Shown here: in pieces, positions 1-11,512 of the stretch
How the letters are laid out: the number at the start of each line of letters is the position of its first letter
How positions within the stretch are numbered: position 1 is the first letter of the stretch
Source: Pleurodeles waltl
Taxonomy: Eukaryota > Chordata > Amphibia > Caudata > Salamandridae
DNA: 64,000 nucleotides
Direction: 5' to 3'
Assembly (NCBI RefSeq): GCF_031143425.1
Contig: NC_090439.1
Location: forward strand, 356,432,027-356,496,026
Made by a program: the position numbers and the translations under genes
Notes under the pieces: generated by a model
Told to the model about the DNA's origin: nothing
What the model saw: only the letters and a program-made list of their open reading frames with translations
The model's database searches: none

Positions 1-1027
1 CAGAATAAATCTGTCCACATTACAGCTAGGCGCGGCTCCTCCGCTAAGGCGGAGGATCGTCACACCCCCCAACAGCAGCAGCAGCTGCAAAACCTTTTAC
101 CCAAAAACTATAATAAATTGTGTTTATTATTGTTTTTTGGTAAAAGGGGTGGGACCACAGGCTTCACGAGCACTGAGCGGTAGTAAACAGCACTCCCCCT
201 CACTGCGCATGTATGTTTGGCTGGCGTCTTGGGCCGGCCAAACACACATGTACAGTAGGCTCTCTCTAGCCGAGCTGGAGAGAGCAGACTCAGGCTCCCA
301 GTCTGGCTGGGAGTGCCCAGGCCAGGTGCTTCAAGCCAGTCCTAACGCTGCTCTGAGCAGCGTCAAGATTGGCCACAGGGTAGGCTGAGAGCCAGTGCCT
401 TTCGCTTGCATTAGAGGAGCAGCACAGTGGTGACGGCAGTGGCGCTAACAATCTCAACAATAAAGGTAAGTTTATTATTATTATTTTTTACTAATTCCCC
501 CACCCTTTTCCACCCCCCCCGCTCACCGCCCCGCCCCCGGTTAGCACCGCAGGCCGTTACTGATTACAGCATTGGAGGCAGAATTCAACAGAACAAGAGC
601 TCAACCAGCAGAAGCTAATCTGAGCCTTCTACTTCTGTTTCTCGTAGACTCTTTGATCTTTAACTATTTTTAGAGATGCCCAGGAATGACTCATTTCTGT
701 AGGGCAGCCTGGAATTTTCAATGGATCCAATCAAAATATTCTTTAACTTGAGAGTGTATTAAAGATCATTTTTCAAAGTCAGCTAATAAGGAAAGATTGT
801 GATTTTGATATCTGATCTACTTGTTCTTGTTATAAACATAATTGATATAATAATCTAGCCCTACCCTAAGGTATTTGAACTTGTTTAATGGATCTATGAG
901 TAGATCAAACATCTCAGGGGTTAATGGGTGAAAATCCGAGTTTTGCATCCAATTCATAGCCACCTCTTAATATGTCTAATTTTTACTCCCATTCAGCTAA
1001 AGAAAAATGTCCTCATCCGTAACTGAA
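1..1027. other. Intergenic DNA, no gene recognised
   Basis: The first 620 bases include a C-rich run near 505-540 and a short (TTA)n stretch near 470-490. The remainder is AT-rich. The small ORFs here have no recognisable domain, no codon bias and no partner copy elsewhere in the window, so I do not call them. Confidence 0.5.
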
Positions 1028-1213
1028 GGCCCAGTTCACAAACAGCCTCCCCACTCATGGTGGAGGCTTCACAGTCATGGCGGGATCTCGTGCTCGTGGT
1101 GGGATCTCCACAATCAGAAACTGTAGTGTGGAGATCCCACCATGAGTGAAGATATCCAGCCACAAGTGTGTGGCCTCCCCTACGAGTGTAGATGCTCTTT
1201 GTGAATCTGGCCC
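1028..1213. mobile_element. Short inverted-repeat element (MITE) with 4-bp target duplication
   Basis: The ends are imperfect inverted repeats: GGCCCAGTTCACAAACAG on the left, and the reverse complement of the right end reads GGGCCAGATTCACAAAG. TGAA flanks both sides (1024-1027 and 1214-1217), consistent with a target-site duplication. The centre is a strong hairpin, with arms 1093-1112 and 1127-1146 matching at 19 of 20 positions and a 14-base loop. There is no coding capacity. The terminal motif GGCCAGATT(C/T)ACAA recurs at 11011 and, as a lone right end, near 9393-9408, so this looks like a multicopy non-autonomous DNA transposon family. I cannot assign the superfamily. Confidence 0.7.
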
Positions 1214-1676
1214 TGAACATATTTCAATAAGGATAGAATATACAAATTACAAATAATACCTTGTATCCTAAACATGATTTGAGTGTTAACAGCATATGAC
1301 TGATATCTAAAGTCAGTTTTTTTCACAAAATCCAGATTTGGTCTGAGATGTGTATTGAGGGGTGATTACACATTTAGTAAGTCATCTGAGTGAACAAAGA
1401 TTTTCCAGCTGTATATGCATCGGTCAGGCAGAAAAGAAGAAAACAACTGAGCAGCACATATGTAGTATCATAGCCTTGTGTTTACCTGTAGAACGGGAAA
1501 TAAGGTTTAAGATGATAGGTCCTCAAAATGGGAGTCTCATTTAGGGGGTGATATATCACAGTGAGTTTAATCCTATAACTAGGCAAAAGAGCTCTCCTTA
1601 TTTTATATATAGAAGTGCCTCATAATATGAATCACTTTTAAGGATCTTCATCTCGAGAATACGATTTAGCAACTAT
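1214..1676. other. AT-rich spacer, no gene recognised
   Basis: Lies between a MITE and a probable solo LTR. I see no repeated structure or plausible coding frame. Confidence 0.5.
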
Positions 1677-2155
1677 TGTGAACATTTGGCGGAATCCATT
1701 TTGTATTCATGGCAGCCATTTTCTCTGCCACATGCTGCCATGTGCTCACCATGTGCTCTGTCCTACCTTTCTGTTAACTACTCTTGAAAATCTGCCTAGT
1801 GACAAGTTATATTTAGCATCTCCCACTTTCGCACATGCCCAGTAAGGTCTACAGCTGTTAATCCTTGAAGACTGTTAGCCTCTCCTACCTCTCGACTGTG
1901 CATTTCCATATGACCTTACATGTATGTAAGTCTTGATTCTATAATTGTACCACCTCCTTTTAGCCCCTGCGTGGGTATAAAAGGACCATGCTCTCTCAGT
2001 TCAGTGTGCTACTTCAAACATTACCAAAGGGTGCTGTTTGAACTGTAGTACCACCTCATGAGGTTTAATAAACTTTGTCTTTTATTTCAGTTTCTGTGCC
2101 AACTTCTTCCTAAATGGTCTGAGGACTTTGTGCAGAGAAGGGTGAACCCCTTGCA
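1677..2155 (+). repeat. Probable solo retroviral LTR
   Basis: About 480 bp beginning TGTGAACATTTGG and ending CCCCTTGCA, the TG...CA form of LTRs. It contains a TATA box (TATAAAAGG, 1976-1984) and a polyadenylation signal (AATAAA, 2067-2072) about 90 bases downstream, the U3-R-U5 order and spacing of a simple retroviral LTR. No internal retroviral sequence adjoins it. Flanks CTAT and CTAG differ by one base, so a 4-bp duplication is only suggestive. Boundaries are inferred from the terminal dinucleotides. Confidence 0.6.
1976..1984 (+). promoter_or_regulatory. TATA box of the solo LTR
   Basis: TATAAAAGG lies 91 bases before an AATAAA signal inside the candidate LTR, as expected for an RNA polymerase II promoter in U3. 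Confidence 0.6.
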
Positions 2156-2169
2156 CTAGTAGGTCTTGC

Positions 2170-3024
2170 TGAGGCTTACTTCAACAGGAGGACTCTGCAA
2201 AGGCCAAGAGAAATTTCCACAATGGGATGAGAGCAGTCGCCGCCTGGATAGAGGCCAACTGCCTCAAACTCAACACGGACAAGGCAGAGATTCTCGTAGC
2301 CAGCTCCACCCCTTCTGCCTGGAACGATTCCTGGTGGACGACCGCTCTGGGAAATGCCCCTGCCCCCACACACAACCTGGGCATCATCCTGGACTCCTCT
2401 CTCTCCATGACGCACCAGGTCAATGACGTCTCTTTGTCATGCTCTCACACCCTCCGCCTCCTGTGAGAGATTTTCAAGTGGATCCCCTCCAACACGAGAA
2501 AGACAGTCACCCACACAGTTGTCACCAGCAACCTGGACTATGGCAACGCACTCGATGCCGGCATCACCAAGAAACTACAATCAAGACTACAAAGAGTCCA
2601 GAATGCAGCAGCCAGACTCATCCTGGACATCCTCAACACAGCCGATCTTCCCCCACCTTAGAGACCTACACTGGCTCCCAGTCAACAAGCGTATCTTGTG
2701 TGAACTCCTGTTCCACACCTACAAGGCACTGCACAAAAAAGGACAGGCGTACCTCAACCACTGCCTCGTCTTCTACGTACCCAACAGTCATCTCCTCCCA
2801 TGCTCACCCTTGCAGCCATCCCCAAGATCCAGAAAAGACAGCAGGAGGAAGATCCTTCTTCTACCTGGTAGCCCTCCTAAGCTCAGTGAGATCGCATCAC
2901 TGAAGCAGTTCAGGAAGGACTTCACGACCTGGCACTTCGACTGAGCAGCATACCCACAAACAGCACCTTGAGACCCTATGGGTGATTAGCCGCGCTTTAT
3001 AGATCTTTGACTGAGTGATTGAAT
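2170..3024 (+). pseudogene. 5'-truncated L2/CR1-type LINE, 3' end of RT ORF
   Basis: Translation from about 2188 matches the C-terminal part of the two longer L2 copies in this window. Shared landmarks include the SAWNDSWW motif near 2310, the FKWIP motif near 2475 and the LDYGNAL motif near 2535. A TGA at 2464-2466 and further frameshifts break the frame. The 3' end, GCGCTTTATAG followed by GATTGAATG, parallels the GCGCTTTATAAATG plus GATT-repeat tail of the copy ending at 51705. It is a dead 5' truncation, the usual product of target-primed reverse transcription. The left boundary is approximate. Confidence 0.85.
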
Positions 3025-3394
3025 GTCCTATTACATCATTTATAGCATGTAAAATGATAGCATTCCTAAGAAAACAAATGACGTGCAATGGAATCATTTA
3101 TGACAACACTGTGCATGGTAGAGTGCTGAGTTATATTTAATGTAATGTGGCTAGTGAGTTTACAAGACTGTATATTAAGGTGTACAAGTTTGAGGACATT
3201 TCAGATGGAACACACATTAACTATAACTTTAGAATTTCTGAAGTTTGAGTAGTTTAAGTTGGTTTTATATAGAAAGAAAAAAAAATGTTTTGCTGGCTTT
3301 AACTGAACTTTAACCTTTGTTTTTTACATTGAATTTGTATGTTTTTTAAACATGTTTTTGTGAGCTATCAAGTAAATATTTTTCTTTCTATACA
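3025..3394. other. AT-rich spacer, no gene recognised
   Basis: Very AT-rich with several A and T runs, leading into the minisatellite. No feature is supported. Confidence 0.5.
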
Positions 3395-5095
3395 GTGGTT
3401 TGGAGTGGAGTTGAATAGAGTGGAATAGAGTGGCATACAGTAGAGTGCCACAGAGTAGAGTAGCATAGAATAGAACTGAATAGAGTTGGGTGGCATAGAG
3501 TGAAACTGAGTACAGTGGGGTGGCATAGAATGGACTGAAGTACAGCAGAGCGGTTTAGAGTGGAGTGGCATTTAGTGGAATAATGTACAATGAAGTGGTG
3601 CAGAGTGTAATATCATACAGTGGAGTGGCGTAGAGTGGAGTGGTGTAAAGCAGAATGGCATACCATGGAATAGTGTAGAGTGGAATGTTGTAGACAGGAG
3701 TAGCATAGATTGGAACAGCATATAGTGAAGCAGCGTATAGTGACGTGACGTAAAATTGAGTTGTGTAGGGTGCAGTGGAGTAGAGTGGAGTGCTGTTTAG
3801 TAGAGTGTTATAGAGTGGAGTGGCAGAGAGTGGAATAGCTTAGAGTGGAGTGGCATAGAGTGGCGTGACATGGAGTTGAATAACCTAGAGTAGATTGGCA
3901 TAGAGTGGAGTGACATAGAGTGGAGTGGTGCAGAGTGGAGTAGCAAAGAGCAGAGTGGCATAGATTGAAGTGGCATACACTGTAATAGTGGCATAAATTG
4001 AAATGGCATAGAGTGGCATAGAGTTGAATAGCAGACAGTGGAGTGGAGTATAGTGGAGTTTTGTAGAGTGGAGTGGCATGCAGTGGGGTGGTGTAGAGGG
4101 GAGTTGGGTAGAGTTGAATAGCTTACAGTGGGATGGAGTAGAGTGGAGTGGCATAGACTGGAGTGGAGTACAGTGAAATAGAGTAGAGTGAACTCAGGTA
4201 GACTGGAGAGGCATAGATTGGAATAGCATAGAGTCAAGTGGCAAATACTCAAGTAGTCTAGATTGGAGTGGCTTAGTGTGGCTTGGCATAGAGTGAAATA
4301 GTGTTGAGTGGAGTGGCATAGAGTGGAATGGAGTGACATAGAGTGGAGTGGCATATAGTTGAATGTAATAGATTGGAGTGGCATAGAGTGGAGTGGTGTT
4401 GTAGAGTACAGTGGAGTAGTGTGTCATACAGTGGCATATGGTATACTGTCTTAGAGTGGAGGGACATAGAATATTGTGGTGTAGAGCAAACTGGAATGTC
4501 GTTGAGTGGAGTGGCGTACAGTAGAATGGCATGTCGTAGAGTGCTGTAGAGCAGATAAGCGTAGACCAGAGTTGGGTAGAGTGGAAGGACATAAGGTGGA
4601 GCTGTATACAATGGTGTGGAGTGGAGCTGCATGGACTGGAATAACATAGAGTGGAGTGGGGTAGAGTGGAGTGGCATAGAGTGGAGTGGCATAAGTAGAA
4701 TGTCGTAGAGTGGAGTGGCATAGAGTGTAGAGGGGTACATTAGAATGGCATGTCATAGGGTGCTGCAGAGTGGAAAAGCATGGAGCAGAGTTGGATAGAG
4801 TGGAAGTGCATACGAGGGAGTTGCTTACAGTGGTGTAGAGTGGAGTGGCATGGACTGGAAAAGCATAGAGTGGAGAGGTGTAGAGTGGAGTGGCATACAG
4901 TAGAACGCTGTAGAGTATAATGGCATAGAGTGGACTGGCATAGAGTGAAGTTGCATGGAGTGGAGTAGCTTAGAGTAGAGTGGCATAGAGCAGAGTGGTG
5001 TCGAGAGGAATAGCAGAGACCGAAGTGGCATAGAGCAGAGTGGTGTACAATATAATAGCATATATTGAAGTGGCATAGAGTGCTTTAGACCACAG
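3395..5095. repeat. Minisatellite of 5-bp steps (TAGAG/TGGAG/TGGCA type)
   Basis: About 1.7 kb of degenerate tandem DNA in which almost every 5-base step starts with or contains AG or GTG. The commonest 15-mer is TAGAGTGGAGTGGCA. Divergence between units is substantial but the phase is largely kept. Because the period is a multiple of five, long open frames appear on the minus strand (up to 195 codons, MPLHS-like repeats). These come from the repeat and are not genes. No transposon ends are visible at either border. Confidence 0.95.
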
Positions 5096-5468
5096 TAAGT
5101 CTGTACTCTGGATTTTAAATGGAAATTTAGTGCTACTGTGTAATAAATGCATAGAAAGGAATGAAGAAGTTTAGGTAAGTATGTAAAGTTAGGGAAAAGT
5201 TGTTTTATTACTTAATATATTTTAAAAAAACGTTTACAAGTACAGCAGCCGTTATATAAAAACAATATGAAACACAAAAAGAAAATTAAAAATACAGTGA
5301 AGCACACTAAACATCTGAAATATTGTGCAGCACAGTGTACTGTTATTTATTCCTGATTTAATTAAGTTTTATTTTGTAAGTACAGCAGTATTTTCTAGGT
5401 AGCACAGTGGTGCTGCATAATTTAAAATAGAATTATTTAAAATGTGAACATGCACTGTAACAAACTGT
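5096..5468. other. AT-rich spacer, no gene recognised
   Basis: Follows the minisatellite, mostly A/T runs with no supported feature. Confidence 0.5.
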
Positions 5469-5636
5469 GGGCCTGATAGAGTTTGGAGGATGTTTTACTC
5501 CGTCACAAACCTGACGGATAGCCTGACTGCTGTTTTATGATTCCCACTGGATATAATAGGATTGTAATATGTCAGACAGGATATCCATCACATTTGTGAT
5601 GGAGTAACTACATCTGCCAAACTCTGAATCAATCCC
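5469..5636. mobile_element. Short inverted-repeat element (MITE)
   Basis: The left end reads GTTTGGAGGATGTTTTACTCC. The reverse complement of the right end reads GTTTGGCAGATGTAGTTACTCC, and both continue into matching TCACAAA...GATGG segments. The two halves form one long imperfect hairpin with no coding capacity. A second, more diverged copy lies at 5871-6034. Confidence 0.65.
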
Positions 5637-5870
5637 TATATTTGTTACATATAGTGTAGTAAAGTGTTTCATCCTTTTACATATGTAATTTCTAAAAAAC
5701 ATTTTGAAAGAACCACAGTTCTCCGTAAACGTTTTAAAAAAATAGATGAAGTAATAAAACTACTTATCCCTACCTTTACATACTTACATAAAGAGCCTCA
5801 ATCTTTCCTATAGACTTAAAAGCCAGTAGAATATTTTATTTATACTTCTAACCCACAATGCAGACTAAAA

Positions 5871-6034
5871 GCCTGATTTAGAATTCAATGGATGGGTTAC
5901 TCCATCAAAACAATGATGAATATCCATCCGCCAAAAAATAAATCCCGTAGAATTTAATGGGATTTAAATTTCAGTGGATGGGACATCTGTCACCGTTCTG
6001 ACAGATTAACCTGTCCACTGAGATCTAAGTCCGG
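5871..6034. mobile_element. Second copy of the same hairpin MITE family
   Basis: Begins GCCTGATTTAGAATTC, continues TGGATGGGTTACTCCATC and closes with an inverted match (GACAGATTAACCTGTCCACTG). The order of elements is the same as at 5469-5636, with more divergence. Boundaries are approximate. Confidence 0.55.
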
Positions 6035-7038
6035 CCGTAAGTGTGGACCAAACATGGTGGTCTTTCTCTTTACTTTTGTAAAGGCAGTTCTTAGCTAATT
6101 ATATACTGCCTTGTCATCAACATGTACTGTGGTATACTGTTGCGGTATGATATATCACTAAGTTTTTGTGCCTTATAACAAACATGGCTGAACAGAATTT
6201 CATGAAATGCCAAAAAAGATCCACTCCAGACCGTAATATAAGTTTTTTGCAAAAGTTCATTCCGCCATTTTGCCGCTGACTCTGTGTAAAATCTGTGGAA
6301 AATACAGTGGTGGAAAAAGCTGTTTCAGCCTCCCCCTTTATTCTTTGGACCCACTCAACGAATAACCGCAAAACTTTGCTTCATCTGACAATGTAGAAAA
6401 AGGAATGTCTGCAAAGTTTTGTGGCAATTTTGTATGTGGTGGCAAAGTTATTAGCAAGTACAATTCTGAGGAATTCGTATACCTATAGATATCAACCACT
6501 AGCGGCCACCACTAGATATAGTTAGGATTGCTTTTCCATAGCGAATTGTACTTTGGTTTGCTAATACCTTAGCATTATTTGACAAATATTCACAAAACTT
6601 CCCAAAGAAAAAGCCAATTCACCTCAGCTCTTTCCTGGAAAGTTTTGGGGTGATCTGTCAGGTGGAGGCAGAGAAAAAAGGGGTTTACAAAAGCAACTTT
6701 CACAATGTATTTTCCATAGACTTCTTTAAGAAGCACCACTGCAAAAACTGCAGAATGGAATTATACCAAATTTGACAGAAAGCTAGTGTAAATCCGTTCA
6801 GTAGTTTTTGAGGAATTAAGGTTAAAAAATAACTGTATATCTGGACAATAGATCTGAGGGACTCTTGCTTGAGTCCCTCAAAACCAATTGATAAAAATAG
6901 AGTGTTCTGATTGGCCAGAGGAACTTTTTTTCCTTCGGCCAATTCACTCCTGCAGAAGTCAGACTCATTATGTAGCAACCGCTCTTACTGCAACATGAGA
7001 AAATGTTGCTGGCAGCCATTTCAGGATTCAGGGACTTA
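6035..7038. other. Intergenic DNA, no gene recognised
   Basis: Moderately AT-rich. The ORFs on the minus strand (6117-7019) have no recognisable motif or second copy here. It may be an old repeat, but I cannot classify it. Confidence 0.4.
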
Positions 7039-7250
7039 GGCCCTCATTATGACTTTGGCGGTCTTTTTTAAAGAACCCCAAAGCCACGGGCGACAGGAGA
7101 CCACCAGAGCTGGAGGTCTCCCTCCCGCCATATCAGAGTTTTGCTGGATTTCTGCCACACATTTTGGTGGAAATCCGGCAGTAATTGTGCTAGCGGGTGG
7201 ATCCGCTCTGGCGGTTCCACCACCGGCCCGCCCCGCCAGTAGGATATCTT
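7039..7250. mobile_element. Fragment of a Harbinger-type element (one terminal repeat)
   Basis: Starts GGCCCTCATTATGAC followed by TTTGGCGGTC, matching the terminal repeats of both full Harbinger copies (22650 and 47122) and preceded by TTA. The GGCGGT-rich subterminal character continues to about 7240. No matching opposite end is present, so this is a truncated or internally deleted copy. Confidence 0.7.
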
Positions 7251-8003
7251 TATAATAACATGTATGCTCGGGGCCTAACAAGACTCGGGTGGGGGGCTGC
7301 AACCCCCTCCTCTTTTTTATTGAGTTTGGTCCCAGTTGAATGGGGTCCCCGGGCATATTTAGAATCAGGGAGGATGCTGTGCTGCCCCTCCCCCTTAGAA
7401 TTTAGCTCTGGGAAATGGGGTCCCCAAGGCTCAAGAAGGCTCATAGAGGCCCCCTCCCATGTTTAATTGTATTTGGACACAGGGGATTGTGTCCCCTGGG
7501 CCAATTAAGGCTTTGGGAAGGGGACTGTATGCTCCCTTCCCTTTCTATTTATATTTCAGCCCCAGGGAATGGCGTCTACGGGTCTCTGAGGCAACCCTAT
7601 GTCATGCACGCCAAATGCTGTGTGAGGCGTGTGGTTGGCAGCCTGCCTGAGGGGTTTTGGCTACAGGACCTGACAGCAGGCCAATGCCTGTATCTAACCC
7701 ACTGCTGAACATTTTTAAAGGCTGTGTGTAGACTGGGGTTGGCTGGCTGCGAGGAGGTGGATGCATGATAAGGCCTAATGGCTAACCCTATGCATAACCC
7801 AAATGCATGGGAGACATGGGTTTGGCTGCGTGTAGGAGGCTGCCTTGTGGGAAGGTGTATGTAGGGCATGGATGCAAGCCAGGCCCTGCAGCCAACCCCA
7901 TGCCATGCATAATGAAAGACCATGCACAGCATGGAGTTGACTGCCTCCAGGTAGGATGGCTGCCAGTGGCTGTTTTTGCAGTGTGGGGTTGGCTGCCTGT
8001 CCG
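7251..8003. other. Unclassified G-rich repeat-like DNA
   Basis: Recurrent GGGGTCCCC-type and GGCTGC-type words give it the look of an old transposon. Overlapping ORFs on both strands lack domains. I see no termini. Confidence 0.35.
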
Positions 8004-8290
8004 GAAAACCCTACTACACAGAGCCAAAAGCTGTGTATGCGGCAGAGGGTTGGCTTTACCTAGGGTAACAAAAAATGACTTTACCTTAAAACAAACCCTA
8101 CAAATTCATTGAAAAGAACAAAAGTTAAGAAGACAATGTTATAGTTAGGCAACCCTACCACACACAGCCAAAAGCTGTGCATGCTGCAGGGGGGTGGCTT
8201 TACCTATGGTAACAAAATATGAATTTTGTTGAAACAAACCCTAAAAATTTACTGAAAAGAACAAGTTAAGATAATGTTATCGTTAGGCAA
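8004..8290. repeat. Imperfect tandem duplication, unit about 149 bp
   Basis: The block from CCCTACTACACAGAGCCAAAAGCTGTG (8009 onward) through AAATTCATTGAAAAGAAC and TTAGGCAA recurs immediately (8153-8290) with scattered substitutions. Two copies, no ORF. Confidence 0.8.
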
Positions 8291-9539
8291 AATGTTCAGT
8301 AACAATGTAACGTTTTAAACTTAAAAAACCCACCATAATTCACCAGTTCTAGTTGTAGTTATCTCAAGTAAGTATAACTTGGGCTTTAAAGTAACTATAA
8401 GTTGTGCCTTCTCCTTACCCTACTAATTATCCGGCAAATTACATCACTCATGACATCTTCCATGACTTCATTGATAAAATCAGTGCAACATTTGCAATGA
8501 AATTATTGATGAGAAACTGTGTATGGTGGTGCTTCAGCTGACCTAAATAGAATTGAATGCAGCCATGGAGGAGTCTGCTACCAAAAGAGGGGCAGAGGAG
8601 GGCACCTGGGACCTTGAGGAAGAAGCTAGCCATGTAAAAAAGGAGAATGGCTCATGAGATGAATCTTAAGAAATTTTACATTATAGCCAAGTCAGCAGAG
8701 TCCAGCAACAGTGGTGACAGGGAAAATTCAGTGTCTACTGGAGGGGTGAGAGTCTGTATACCATAAGACCGTTGGACAGTTTTACTGAACAAATTACATT
8801 GCCTTTGCTTCATACTAGGTGACAGAAGGGCGATGCAACCCTTAAGTAAGGTTTACTATGCCATGCATGCCTCTGAGTAGCATTGCAAATCTGGAGTAAC
8901 ACACTACAGCACAAGTCATTGCCTTGGATTATTCTGCTCATTGAAGGCATTCCATGAGTAGAGAGTGGATGTTTCCATGCTGATGGATTTTGGCATATTG
9001 GCAGATTGACTACCAATACTAAAACTTGGAATTCATCAAAAAGGTACACCATTCCAGGAGAGGAGCAATGAGGAGGAATAACTTTATTTCTCCTCGTTTT
9101 TTCCTCATTAAACCTGTGCTGCATTCAGCTGCACGCATAAAAAGAGGAAAACGCATCCAAGGATGTTTTCATGCAGGAGCATATCTCTCCCTGCACAAAA
9201 ACACTCCTGCCTACAACATAGGCACATTTACACTATGGTGCGAGTATGCCTGCTTTGGCGCTATGGTGCACTGTGTGCACCAGCACAGGGAGAGAAGAAA
9301 TGAGCCATATCTGAAAAGGTAGGGCACATTTCCCCCCTCTCCATATAATGTAGCACAACATGTTGTCTTGCTGCTTTGCCCTGAGTCACATATTCATAAA
9401 TCTGGCCCGGGTGCCTAGCTTTGTCATAGACATAGACAAGAGGTTCCCTTCCTATGAGGTAGCCCTGAGGATGTGCAGGGCCCCAGAGGAGGAATGGGAA
9501 TTCTAGGTAGTTGAAACACATATCCTCGGGTGGACGGGA
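8291..9539. other. Intergenic DNA with a lone MITE end
   Basis: No credible gene. Near 9393-9408 the sequence TCATAAATCTGGCCC resembles the right terminal repeat of the elements at 1028 and 11011, but no left end can be paired with it. Confidence 0.4.
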
Positions 9540-10260
9540 CGCCCTTCTTACACTCTTAGTTGGGGATCAGAAGAAGTGTGCTTCTATGAAGGCCATTTTT
9601 GGGCTCACACAGAAAAGTACCACATGACCTATAGGGACAGTCACAAACTGCAAAACTTGTCTTGGGTAGATTTCTTGGATTACTCCAGCAAAGCACGGAG
9701 TTGTTGGGTGAGGGGCAGCAGTCAATTATTTTACTGGGATGAACAATCTAATTTTGAGTGAGCACTTGCTCAGTACCTGTTTTACAGAACTGTGCCAACA
9801 TCTGATTTATAGTAAGCTCATTGACTCCAGGGAGCTTGCAGAGGATGGTGATCTCTGGGTCAGCACCAGAGTGCCCAAAAAGACATCTGGGGGAATTCCC
9901 AAATGGGTGATAAGAGTCCCCACCAGAAAAAAGAGGGAAAGAGAAAAATAAAAACAAAGAATTCTCTCAAGACCACCAAAAGAGTTCACAGCTGGAGGAC
10001 CCCCAACCCGAATCTTACCAAAAGAAAAATGCTTTCTTTGACAAGAAGACAGGTATTTATGTCCCCAAGTGCCAGGAGTGCTACAAGTATGGGCATTTGA
10101 AAGTAAATGGCAAATGTCCCATGAGGGCTGCATCTCCCACTTGCGGGCAAACCCAAGAGCAGGCCAGAGGAGCACTGGGGGAGGAGATTCCCCAGATAGT
10201 GTGGGGGACGCAGCACACGTTACCCTAGTGTCTCTGGGCAGGGCCAGAAAGGGAACCTAA
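9540..10260 (+). pseudogene. gag: Degraded gag of a long-LTR retrotransposon
   Basis: Translated pieces follow the capsid part of the intact gag at 16856-18019: a segment around 9735-9840 resembling the EHIL..., RQHLVDS and RELGE positions there, then a basic stretch (9900-9960), then near 10075-10110 a CX2CX4HX5C zinc knuckle (CQECYKYGH). Stops and shifts interrupt it before 9735. No LTR adjoins it. It is a fragment of a relative of the element at 14214-21858, more diverged than the copy at 12044. Confidence 0.7.
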
Positions 10261-10390
10261 AGCAGCTTTGGCATATTTGATCAGACCAGCCCCTAAATAG
10301 TGTGTGCACAGCAAGCAAGCCTGACCACTAAAAGGTAAGTTTGAGGGAGTTTCTCCTGCCCCCAAAAAGTGGAAAACATTAGCAAACAAT

Positions 10391-10715
10391 GGTGCATTCT
10401 ACAACACAGTTTCATTATATATTTCCATGTATTAACTTTCAAATCATAGTAAATGATGACCTTACAATGCACAAAGATACCCAGTCATACACACAGGCAT
10501 TCTTATAGAGAATCCAAAAAAAGAAAAGACCAGTCCTCATATGAAGCGCAGCAATTGATCCAGACAACTGCAAGGGGGTTTAGGGGTTCTCTGCCAAGGA
10601 TTTTTTTTTAAAAAATGTCAAAATGTTATATTTTACAACACAGTATTCATTATATACTCAAAGATATTAACTTTTAATGCATAGTAAATGATAACCTTAC
10701 AGTGCACCAGAATAC
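10391..10715. repeat. Diverged direct repeat, two units about 230 bp apart
   Basis: The segment TACAACACAGTTTCATTATAT...AGTAAATGATGACC (about 10400-10490) recurs at about 10632-10710 as TACAACACAGTATTCATTATAT...AGTAAATGATAACC. Non-coding. Confidence 0.7.
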
Positions 10716-11010
10716 ACATTAAACTCGGCTTTATTTAATCTATTAGAACATATTTATTAATGATTCCTATATTTAAAACATTTGGAATAGCATTAAGCTG
10801 CAATTCTAAGTACTGCACAAAGCTGAACTGAGGTCTCCCTGATAAATCTTCTTGCCATCTATTATACATGAACTATGAAAAGCACTGTACTTGGGCAAGC
10901 CTTTTTAAGCCTTTTTAACTTAGGGTTCTCTTTAGTGAATAGTTATTTTAAAGAAAGGCTGACTTTGAGTAAGTATTTGTGCTAAAGGAGAAGACCCCTT
11001 TAAAAATAGT

Positions 11011-11512
11011 GGGCCAGATTTACAAGGTCTTTGCGCCCCTTAGTGCCTCATTTGCGGCAAAAGTTTTGCCACAAAATGTGACCCTTATGCGCCACTACCA
11101 TAGCACCATATTTACAAGGTGACACAAACTAGGTTTGCACCACCTTGTAAACCCTTTGCACCACATCATGCATAATATATGCACGATGTATGCAAAGGGG
11201 CATTCCCTCATTAGAGGGTCACTAAAAATGGTGCAATGGAATTTACAAGACTAAAGCAGGAGTAAAAATGACGATCCCATTGATTTCATTGGGCTTCTTA
11301 ACACTCTATTGGATTACCATCACCATTTTGTTATGCTAATCCAGTACACCATTACAATAGCATTAAAGAAATTGCACTATTGCCCATATCATGTGCCATG
11401 GTGCACCGTATTGCAAATACAGCGCTAACATTGTGGCATTAGGGGACACAAGGGGGCTGCAAGAAAAGTGGTGCATCACTAGTGATGCACCACTTTCTTG
11501 TAAATATGGGCC
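11011..11512. mobile_element. Inverted-repeat element (MITE), about 500 bp
   Basis: The left end GGGCCAGATTTACAAG pairs with the right end CTTGTAAATATGGGCC. The interior has no coding frame but contains several GTGCAA/TTGCAC words. Flanking AGT on both sides may be a 3-bp duplication. The termini match the 1028-1213 element, so the two belong to one family. Close to the right end is a perfect 26-bp palindrome (listed separately). Confidence 0.75.
11468..11493. repeat. Perfect 26-bp palindrome near MITE right end
   Basis: GTGGTGCATCAC, then TA, then its exact reverse complement. Flanking AAGAAAA/TTTCTT extends near-symmetry to almost 40 bp. It could form a cruciform or an RNA hairpin. Confidence 0.9.

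Noticed and set aside
1673..2160. 4-bp duplication CTAT/CTAG for the solo LTR
   Set aside because: One of four bases differs; too short to count as evidence.
3368..5152. Long minus-strand ORFs of MPLHS type and short plus-strand ORFs
   Set aside because: Produced by the 5-bp-based minisatellite, which has few stops in several frames; no domain.
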